NCBI RefSeq assembly: GCF_037975245.1
Contig: NC_092564.1
Coordinates: 11,804,484 to 11,868,483, forward strand
Direction: 5' to 3'
DNA from: Apostichopus japonicus
Lineage: Eukaryota > Echinodermata > Holothuroidea > Aspidochirotida > Stichopodidae
DNA length: 64,000 nucleotides
Shown here: piece by piece, positions 26,222-37,600 of the stretch
Layout: every line of letters starts with the position of its first letter
Numbering within the stretch: position 1 is the stretch's first letter
Made by a program: the position numbers and the translations under genes
The notes under the pieces: generated by a model
What the model saw: only the letters and a program-made list of their open reading frames with translations
What the model was told of the DNA's origin: nothing
Database searches by the model: none

Positions 26222-27770
26222 TTTGCAGAGTTTCTGTGTGAAGATGTGAAGTGCAAAACGGAAATGTCTATCTAACTATGACGTTAGAGAATAATAAGGA
26301 CGTATTCAGTCACGGGTGTATTGATGTAGTATTACTGTACGTTTTCTTGCTAAATATATCTATGTCATTCCTAAATCCAGTGCGTGTAAACAATGTTACG
26401 TAAGAAACCTGATGACGTAATTAGTGGCGCTATGTCGAATTCCATGGTCGAATCAGATCAGTGATTATTACAGCTGATCGATATAAACACAACCAGTGAG
26501 CATGAACTTACCGTGCACAAACGTATCTAAGCAAGTTTCATGAAGTTTCAACTTGAGAGAGCAACGTAATACCGAAAATTAATCGTAATCTAGTAAGTAG
26601 AAGTGAAATACCTTTTTCAATCTTATTTTTGGTATGAACTATGATGGCAGATATCGCACTGTAGTGAAAACTGTAAACAAGAACAATATCGTCTAGCCTT
26701 AGTTAGTGAGTTAAAAGTTACGCAACCTTGGCTTAGTCCTATAGTACTGTACCTATCGGCCAGGCTATAGTCACTAGCTATGGCGATAATGTAATCTGTG
26801 AATTATAAGTAGTTATCTGTCTGTACTACTATTAGTACTCAAGGTAAGTGATAGAAAATTGGCATTGAATTTATTCTTATGTTGAGACACCTGGATCCAG
26901 ACTCCTCTTTCCCTGGTTGGATTGTTTCATTTATTTTGTAGGGGTAGGTACAGGTAGTCCTTACCAAAGCTCATAATCACATGTGATGCACCACAAATTT
27001 ATCACAAAAATGAAAAGTCCACCACAACAGAAGGCTTAGCACAGTACAGTATATAAAAGGATAAAATAAGTAATTACTTGCTAACCTTTATTTCGTTTTC
27101 CTATCGCCTCAAGGCAATGTTCTCCCCATTCCTGATAAATGTAAACATAAGGAGCTCCTTGATATGAAGCTTTAACTCCCAGAAGATCAGAAGCTCAAAA
27201 TACTTTGACCATTGTTTTCTTGATGTAAATATATACTAGCAAAAAGTGTGACTCATAAAATTTAAGTAAACAAATAAAGATTGCACACTTTCAAAAGTAA
27301 CTTTTAGGTGCTAGTGATGAGTTGCCACTCAGACTCTGATGGAAAGGATGAAATATCTACAAATTAGGCAAAAAATTACAAAGAACTGGTGATGAAAAGA
27401 CAAAACATTACAATAAAAGAGTGGGATAAAAAATTCTTGTGTTGGTCTTAGCAGAACTGTACAGTAATTATGGAGTGAACCAATTGTTCAAGATCACATA
27501 AACCTCTTGGTTCAAAGTTGATTAGAATGAGGGATGTCCTATTATGTGTACAATTGGTCAGAAGAAACGAAAATTATGCCTGCAAATCCTGCAATGCAGA
27601 ATACTGTTCAAATAAAAATCATATAGACCTTAACTATTTCTAGGTCTGTCATTTTATTGCATCGGCATTACGCTTAAGTTTGATCAACTGTTGTAACAGC
27701 ACATACTTGTGAATTTTGTTGCAGACATGCACCCTACTTGATTGTTTCTTTTGTATACAATAGGTAGACG
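26222..27770. promoter_or_regulatory. Shared upstream region between divergent DAZAP2 and AGMO
   Basis: Only about 1.5 kb separates the two start codons, which point away from each other, so both promoters should lie here. A good donor-like CTA/GTAAGT occurs at 26593. With the acceptor just upstream of the AGMO start codon (about 27765), it would define a non-coding first exon for AGMO. No TATA box is evident. Bidirectional promoter use is inferred from geometry alone. Confidence 0.45.
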
Positions 27771-28666
27771 ATGGATTCCTTGTTAAAGACAGATGTCATC
27801 ACAGGAGTTAGAAGACTCTTTTATATGGTAACACCGAATGAGACTTCTGCAGAACATGTGGCTGATGTCCCAAACTATATGCAAGAGGTACAACTACAAT
27901 ACACATGACAAAGACTTAACTACTATACTTTTGCTAACAAATCACTAATATTGTGTTTGTAGCACAAGTAAACCAAGACAGTAACAAGTTAACAACACAA
28001 TATACATCAGTAAGAGTTTTGTGAAGTTTATTCTTCTCTGACTGAAACACCCTCTGTTTCACTCTTTCTTCTTCCTGAGCTTATATCGGTACAGCACATT
28101 TGCATGAGTCCTGGTAAGTTACAACTTCTAAGAAAAGTATCAGCAGGGTAGGAGATAACATACATAGTAATATAGTTAAACCGGATGTAATGACAAATTA
28201 TACGTTTGTTTCAATACACAACAACATAAGGTCCCCTGTTCGAGTCACTCCCAGATTAATGTATGTCGTTCAGTTAAAGAGTTGTTGGTCACAATTAACA
28301 ATTCATAATCATGGACGTTAAATATGAATGTGAGAGACTGACTTCGGTCAGCTTGCGGCTTTGGTAAGCCAATGAGGCTTCTTCCCGAGTTCCTGCTTGC
28401 AGGAGGATCTAATATACATACATACATACATACATACATACATACATACATACATACATACATACATACATACATACATACATACATACATACATACATA
28501 CATACATACATACATACATACATACATACATACATACATACATACATACATACATACATACATACATACATACATACATACATACATACATACATACATA
28601 CATACATACATACATACATACATACATACATACATACATACATACATACATACATACATACATACA

Positions 28667-28698
<32 letters not shown>

Positions 28699-31600
28699 AA
28701 TGCAATTAGCTTTATGTTTATAATTCATGGCTGAACACCATATTTTGATGGGGAAGACACCGTTCAGACTTTGAGATTAAGGTTAACCTGAAAACATTTG
28801 TGAGAGCCTGAAACAGATGGCATAAGACTTTCTTTTCATGGACTATGATTTATTTGGACTAAAGTTCTTCCTTAAGCCAATCCTTTAAAGATTTTACATC
28901 CCTAATGCCTCACATGTAACAGATCAATTGCCAAATATTGTCATATAAATGTACACCAATGTATCAATACCTATTAGTGGAATGTGACTTTGTTTCTGAT
29001 TTATGGGGTTTTCAAAGGTGTGGGGTGGGAGTTCATTGTGGTTTATACAAAGAACTGCCAGTTTTATCACGGTTTGCATATTTAGAAATGAGAGGGTGTT
29101 GTTGGGGTAGGGATGAATAAGAGTGAAGATAGTGCCTTTTTCCCCCATTCCCACTCTTTCATCTCAATTGCCTCCTTCCCTTCTAAATTAGCTAATGATT
29201 AAGTTAGTGTACAGTATAGCTCTTTAATTCTATGTGTACAGAACCAAATGACAACCGTTTATTTGGGTAACTTCACCCATACCAGAGTACATAAGTTTTA
29301 TTAAAACTTCTTAAAATATTAAATGACAATTATGGGATACAATGAATTTTCGATATGACAACTTTAGCAGTTTCTCGTTTTGTTTGTTGTGTGTGTCTTG
29401 CGCTGATGGAATTGATCTGTTGTTCAAACTCTCTTCACGTAAATGTCTTTTCTGTTCTACAGTCAGCTGTGTTCTTTTTTGTCGCAATTCTGTTGGAGGT
29501 CGCTGTCGTTCTCATCCAAGGTAGAGAGAATGTCGTTCGGTTGGCAGATGGTATCTCGTCAATGACGGCTGGCATGTTCATGATGTTAACTGCGTAAGTA
29601 CTGAATCCGAAAGAAGATAATTGAAAACAAGTCATACAGTACAAGGTGCAAAACAGTTTAATTAGTTCATACACTGGAGCCTCGCAAGCAGAAGTCCTCT
29701 GATTTACACTGTGGGACAGCTCTCATTTCTGTTGTTAAGTAGTACCGTTTGATTAAATCATTGTGCTATACGTGTACATTAATTTGTGTATACAGTTGCT
29801 GGTCACTAAATTCATATCCTTTAAACAAGATACTCGACAGAGGTAGGTTTTGCCAAATGTACTCTTAAAGAAATGTGCATGTTTTGTTGTTTGTTTCTTT
29901 TCCCCCCTGTAGTGTGTGTTACAGATTACAGCGAGAGGCTTATGGTATCATTAGGCAGAATTAGTGTTGTATTAACAGCACTTAAGAAAGATAACCCTTA
30001 TAAACATATACTAGAAGGATGGACTTTGACTCTCAAACTGACAGATGACTTTATTTTAGGATGATGTTATCTTCTGGTGGTTAAGATTGGGTAATTGTAT
30101 ATCTAAATGTCTACAGAACTGATGTACTTTGATGCAGCATGCTACTGGATGTTTAAGTGCATTGTACTAAGGTAATTGTATGAGGAAAACATAAACACCA
30201 GTGACCTTTGATCATTTGAATTTAAACTGCTCTGTCTATTTACAACATTAAAACTGTTACCATGCAAACACAGGTGACAAGGTTTGCAGGAGGGCATTGT
30301 GGTCAAGTGGTTAAGGCAGTGGACTTGTGATCTAAGGATTACAGGTTCGAGCCCTGGCCAGATCATTGCGTTGTGTCCTTGGGGCTTGGGCAAGGCACTT
30401 TATCTCCATTTGCCTCTCTTCACCCAGGTGTATAAATGGGGACTTGCGAGATGACTTGTAAATATAGTTGCATGCGCTGGTTTGTGGCTGCACCCTATGG
30501 GAAGTCCCCCAGGGGAGACGTGGCTGTGGTGCACTGTGGTGCCCCAGGAGAGATTGTTTGAATTGTGCACACTTTGGTGTGTAGGTGTGACAAGTTACCA
30601 AGTTAAGTACAGCGCGGCAAGACTTTATTGTAAGTTGCGCTATATAAGAACTGTAAATTATTATTATTATTATTAAGTGAGTTGCAGTAAAAGTAAATAA
30701 AAGTAAATACATACTTGAAGAAGAAAGTCCATTACCACACAACTACCTGACTTGTTTTACAGCGCTTCAGGTTTTTTATGATATCCCTCACTTCCAAACC
30801 CACCTGCATATATACGCACACACACAAACACGCACTCTGCATACACATCCACAGACTCAAGGAAAATAAGATTGATGTGCTGTATATTATGTGGGTTCAT
30901 TTCCTTCAACCTATTACCTTCAACCTTTTACCTACCAGAAAAGGTACATACAGAATCAAAGTGAATTTCTATCATACTGTCCGAAACTGTATATGCTGCT
31001 GAAGACAGTGAAGAGAAGATTAAAGTTCTTTATTCTATGAAGTCATCGTAGTACTGTAACTCTTAAAGCAGTGTTTTGAATTGATTTTGACTATTTTATG
31101 GATGCTATAATATACCAAATTTCTGTGACAATGTGTAGGTCATCAGCCTAACTATAGTCAAATTGAATTTTAAAATAATGAAGCCAAACAGTTTAATAAT
31201 TTCTATCCTAATTTTTTACATGTGATAGATATCAATCATGCAAAGTGTTTGGGCCATGAATTTTTAAGACTTGGTTTGAATTCATTAATTACTTAGTCAA
31301 TCAGCCTTCTGTTTAGTGAAAAACTACACCTAGGAGTCTGTCTCAACTTGATCAATTGTGATCTTTGCAGTAATATATACTTAAAATATTAATAAAAATT
31401 GCTGACAAAAGATCAAATAATGCAGAATGGACCCAAACTGTCCTGGAAGTCACATGGATTAATTAACTGACCGGTAGTAACAATTATTCTCTCCTTGTTT
31501 TTTACCAGGATATTCATCAAAGGGTTTGACTTTGCTGTCTTTGGTTGGCTTCACCAGACATTCCGTTCGGTCAATCTGGTTTGGGACAGTCCTACAGCCT

Positions 31601-34600
31601 GGTTCCTGTGTTTCTTTGGAGTGGATTTATGCTATTACTGGTTTCACCGTATGGCACATGGTAAGAATTAGATCATTTGTGTTGCTTTATTTTTATGTTT
31701 TGGGAAAGAACTCACTGCACCAATCACCTTTCTTCTACGTACACATTTTTTTTGGGCTTACATATAAGTTTTATTGAAAATGTCTATAGGTCTTCTAAGT
31801 TGTTGGTATCTTTTTGATATATCATTTTCAGGTATTTTCAGCTAAACTATGTTTGTTTGTTTGTTTATGATCTTCAATATTTAATATTGATTGTTGGGAA
31901 TGGGTGGAAGGGGGGGGGGGGTTGATGGTTGAGGAAAACATTTATAAATGTGGCATGACCCTCATACAATTTGTTGCCTGTACTGTTGATTATTTTCAAC
32001 TGTTTTCTGTGTTTTTTTGTGGTATTATTATTTGAAAGTTAATAACTGTCTAGTTAATGTTGTGGTGCATTACATAAGAGTGATTGTGCATCTGTTTTGT
32101 TCCATTTTCGTTTGCATTCCAGAGGTGAATATTTTATGGGCAGCTCATCAGGTCCATCACAGCTCTGAAGATTATAATCTGACCACCGCCCTCAGACAAA
32201 GCATTCTACAAAGATTGACCTCTTGGGTAAGAACACACGGCTTAATGATTGGTATTTCTCATCCCAATTATCTGTAATATAAGGTCTTATTGAGTTATAT
32301 GGTAGGTTGGAAACACATCAAAAGGCAGGGAGAGGGTGTAGGTGACATTAATAAAGCAGGCAGGGAATAGTCATGCAGTTTGTAGACTCCATCTGCATAA
32401 GTCGCCTGCATGCCAAATTGAGATCCTTACGGGTATGTTGGTGTGGGGAGGGGGAGGAGGGGAGGGGAAACCTGGTCATTCTCTACGTGATCAGTTACCA
32501 GCCACATTATCATACCGATGCTACATATGGTGCACGCACTCCGATATTCCTCTTCCTGGGTGCCATAAGTATTTTGGTATATTTTTAGGTAATTTTAGAT
32601 ATACTTACTTTTGTATTTTAAATTTTTCTTGTTTTTATATTTCTTTTTTTTTAATGCCTTTGATTGATTCAGCTATACCTCTTCATATTGTAACTTTAGT
32701 TAATAAATTTTCCAAAATAAAATGGAACTGTAAGCAAACTGCTTATCCACTTAAGAGCCTGTGTAAGAGAATGTGTAAAAGTAAGTTGGCCTGATGTTGG
32801 GATCCTAGCAGGATCTTCTTCAGAGGCTAAAAAGAAGATCCTGCTAGGATCCAGAGGTCAGGCTAACTTATTTTGACACAATAAATTTAACAGCAGATAT
32901 GCAATATCCGCATTGGGAGTTACCATAGTAACAGACATGTTACAAATCACAATGACTTTTGAAAGCATCTGTGAATGGAGCATATTCCTTTCTAGTGGAA
33001 GCTCACTGACATTACCAACTTTATAATTCTGCTCTCTTCTCTGGCAGGTGTAAGTTTAGGCCTGAAAGCATTGCCTTTATTATGAACAAAAAATTCAAAA
33101 AGTCAAATGAAGATAAAATGAAAGATTTGAGCGAAATGTATTGATACAGCTTGTTTGAAAATTGTCAAGATTTGAAACATTTCTTGTTTAAGATTCCCAG
33201 AATGGGGTTGCATCAGTTTATCTGTATTAATCACTTTCAGTGTTTCCATTGTAGAAATAAGACCATTTAGGCTTCTGGCATTGCTTAATACTCATAACTT
33301 TAAACACAATATGCTCTGTTCAAAGATTACTTTTAATATGCACAAAATTATACAAAAATGTCATAAGTGGATAAAAAACATTGCTATCTGTCCCAGTTGT
33401 AATTGTATAACACTTTAAAAGTAAATGACCCTTTAAACAGGTGAGAAATGACCCTTTTAACAGCTGAGTGTCATCAGTTTAAGTGACTGGACTATTTAGT
33501 CTAACAAAACAACAAAAGCGATGGAAAAACAGAGACTTTCATGGCCTCAAATGACATGTTTCCAATTTGTTGCAAAGTTTTCAAGGACATACGGTTTCCA
33601 AAGTCATCCAAGGGTGCTCTGTTGTCCATTTGAAGTCAAACCAACGTAGTAGATTGAGTTATTAGAATTTATAAAATTATGGATTAACATTAACTTTTCC
33701 ATCCGCACTGCATGCAAAGCCAAGGTCAACATCAAGAAAGTCTAAAAGGAGCATTCGGTAGATAAAAGCACTTGCATTTATTTCTACTGTAGGTGTGTTG
33801 ATACAAAATCTTATCAATTGCAATATAATATACAATAAAACTAACAAGAGACAAATTTTGCATTCCAAACCCTTCCACCATTCTTTTCCTCAAATACCTT
33901 TTAACACTTTCTTTAAAAATAACATGGATATTTTAAACAGGAAAAAAAGGCTCTTTCAAAGAACAAAGATGATGCTAGTTGTTTATCTGTTTGTTTTTCT
34001 TTTCATTATTTGATATTTAAGCTTAATAATTGTTGAATTCCTTATTACAGACCTTCTACATTCCGTTGGCTCCGTTCATTCCTCCATCACTTATCTTAGT
34101 GCACAGCCAATTCAATACTTTGTACCAGTTCTGGATACACACAGAGGTATGTATATTTAATGCTTTGCAAAGAGTTGCTGAAAAGGCATGATATACAGCA
34201 GTCCTGAATCAGGGTGGATTCAACTGGGGTATATATTGCTACCAGATTATTGCTCAACTGGCTGTGCCTTAATCAGGGTGGATTAGACTGAATCAGGGAT
34301 TATTCATTCAACTGGCTGTGCCTGAATCGGGTGGATTAGACTGGGTTATATATGGCTACAGGCCTATTGATTCAACTGGTGACGCCTGAATCAGGGTGAA
34401 TTCCACCGGGGTATAAATGGCTACCGGATTATTGATTCATCTGGCTGTGCCTAAATCAGGGTGTATTAGACTGGGGTATAAATGACTACTAACTTATTGA
34501 TTCAAGTGGCTGTGCCTGAATCGGGGTGGATTAGACTGGGGTATAAATGGCTACCGGATGATTGATTCAACTGGCGTAAAGTAAGTGCTGCATTATTGGC

Positions 34601-37600
34601 CTCATTCCCCCGCAGCGCACCGGTTCAGAGGTGGTATCCTGGTTGGTCAATTTGCCTTTGGTCTTTGGGAATTAAGTAATGTGCCGGGCATACTTGAGTC
34701 ATTTCACTCCTTTCTGCTTTCATTAATGTGATTCTGGCATGTATCTATCTCTTGACACCAGAAGCCAATAGATCCTTGTTTTCAGTCACTTTCAAGTAGG
34801 AAACATGTTGGTAAATTCACATTCAGCTTTGCTAATTGATGACACTGTCTTAATTAGCCAATTTGTTTTATGTTTCATCTGTCTCTGATAGAGCATGTCA
34901 GAGGCCACAAGCTTTTTCAGTGAAGGCAGGTGGAGTGCCAAAAAGCTGTTTCACATAAAGTGCCCTGATTCACTTTAATACTAAGTTTCCTAGAATTGAT
35001 CCATTTTGCAATTTTGGATCGATTTTGAGTATTTAACTGATCTTTTTTGTCAGCTTATCGACACACTTGGACCTTTGGAGTACATATTAAACACACCAAG
35101 TCATCATAGAGTCCATCATGGTAAGAGATAATATTTGATGTTACATTTTACTGTTTTTTTGTGGGTTTCTTTGCTCTTTCATGATTGATATGAGACATTG
35201 TGTTTGCAGTAGAGGATTGTCTTGCGATGAAATGACAGCATAGCTGAAAATGTCTGTTTCTGTGTTACACAAACAGTTTGTTTAACATTCTTGAGAAAAC
35301 AAAATGCATTTGCCTCTGTATGCATTTAGATACACTGATAGCTAAGTGCTCTACAGTTCGACTGATTGAACAGAAGTCAACAGCAGAATTATAAAAGAAA
35401 ACTTGAGAGCCCTTTGAGAATATCTGTGATAATTACCAAAAATTACCCACTATGATTCATTTTTTTGGAGTAAGGAAGGCTTTTGTCTTTTTTTTGGATG
35501 ATTTTCTTGTGAAAATCTAAATTATTCTCAATAATTACATATAAAGTTTTCAGTAACAGTTTGGAACATTTTTTCTTCTAATTCAAAGTATCATATTGTC
35601 TGTCATAAGTATATCCCTTTGACAAATTAAAAAAACAAAAAATTAAACAAAAGAAAAAAAAACTAACAAAAAATCTACAATGATGAATTCTTGTGCAGAG
35701 TACAGCTTTGTTGCCATCTGCTCATTGGTGCTGTCGTGTTTATATTCCAAGTGATGATTTTGAGCAGAGTTTGTCTGCATGCAGCTAGATAATTTGGTGT
35801 TTGAAGAAAAAAATGACCAGTAGCCTGACAATGTCTTCCTTACTCTGTCATTGTTAACTTTCAGTGAATATGAATAATGAATGATTTAACTTTCCATTGT
35901 TTTAGGTCGCAACAGATACTGCATCGACAAAAATTACGCTGGCACTCTGATAATATTTGACAGAATGTTTGGTAGGTCCACTTTTTAGTGAGCATTTTGG
36001 CCATATATATGTTAATACACCCACAGTCATACATTTCTTGGCTGTGTAAGAATGATATTATTCAATGTTGAGCATGTATGAGTCATTGGCCCACTGTACA
36101 GAGAGAGAGAGAAGGCAGTTTCAACATGACTAAACCACTTGATTAAACTACCTGACTAAACCACCTGACTGAACCACCTGACTAAACCACCTGACTGAAC
36201 CACCTGACTAAACCACCTGACTAAACCACTTGACTAAACCACCTGACTAAACCACCTGACTAAACCACCTGACTAAACCACCTGACTAACCACCTGACTA
36301 AACCACCTGACTAAACCAGTCTCCAAGTCATTTCGGAGAAGCTCAGAATGTGCAGGCAGTTTTCAGTAGTAACAGAATAGGAATATATCACAGGACAGTT
36401 TTGTCTTTTTTCACGACCAAGAGCAATTATATTGTCTGCACCAATGTAAAGTCTGTTAGGTTTGTGCGATGATGTGTGAAAATAATTGCTTGTGAAAACT
36501 ACCAGCGTGAATGCAGAGAGATCAACTGCATCAGCCAGAGTTGCATGCACAGCTTTTGTGGTTGCCAATAGTAACTGATGAAATTTGGTGAACTCCTGTA
36601 TTTTGAAGTATATTCTGAGTTTCTTGTCATGTCCTTTCAGACCAGACTGATTTAAAATAATGAATGCATTTTAGTAGCAGACATTGAGTGTTATTTGCAT
36701 TGATGGAAAGAAGCAGGTTGCTCGAAAGTAACAGATTGAATAGAATGCAATGCAAGTGGAGGACCTGAACTATACATAACAGCACACTAAAAGAGTCAAG
36801 AATACCTATTTCTAGCTCTGATTGTAGGTTGTAGTTCTTTGTCTTTGCTTCAGATGTATCAGATACTACATTGATTGTTTCTGTTTATTCTATCCAGGTA
36901 CCTTTGAGGCTGAGAAACGGGATGATAAGGTGGTCTATGGACTTGTCCATCCCCTGGAATCCTATAATCCTCTCTACACACAGGTAATGATGTCACACAT
37001 GTCTTTGTGTTAAGCATCTGTACATAAATCTCTATATAGAAAATAGATTGTAGCAGAAAAATACATTACATTGGAAATAGCATGCTCTCAGACCTATGTA
37101 TATTAATGTATACATGCTTTTCGAGGCAGATAAGCAGTTAATGTCTTTCTACAATGTTAGAAAGGATCCGCTTTAAGTCATTCTGGTCCTCTAAGGAAAT
37201 GTCACATATGAGATTACTGTGACTTTATGTTCATAAAAATTAACATGATAATAATAATAATAAGACTTATAATGCGCACACACCACTCAAAGAATGTTCA
37301 TGGCGCATGATTAGAACCTTGTTTAACATCTGACTGTGCCATTTATATTGGACTGGTCAATCAAATGATGTTTCTGCTTAGTTATCTCACAGTCACCTTT
37401 AGTTCACACACTGATTGTGCATGACCAGTGGAAAGGAAAAGAAACATCTCTGTTTGTTCTTGAAGTATAATAAATCGACACCTGTTTTATAGAGGAGGAG
37501 ATAACACCCATTAAATGGTGGGATTCCGACAACAGATTGTTAGTCCTTGAATTAATATAAGATACTGCTGCTTTCCAGTTACATATGAAAATCATTAGTA

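Noticed and set aside
28245-28734. Long open frames of YVCM or IHTY repeats on both strands
   Set aside because: They are translations of the ACAT microsatellite.
30300-30372. Functional tRNA gene, because A and B boxes are good
   Set aside because: The acceptor stem does not pair, and the same body with an ATT tail recurs at 60170, so it is a SINE.
32342-32794. 150-codon frame in AGMO intron 4
   Set aside because: It lies within an intron between two well-supported in-phase exons and has no recognisable character.
36127-36319. CRISPR-like array
   Set aside because: Head-to-tail 13 bp units without unique spacers in eukaryotic DNA; it is a minisatellite.
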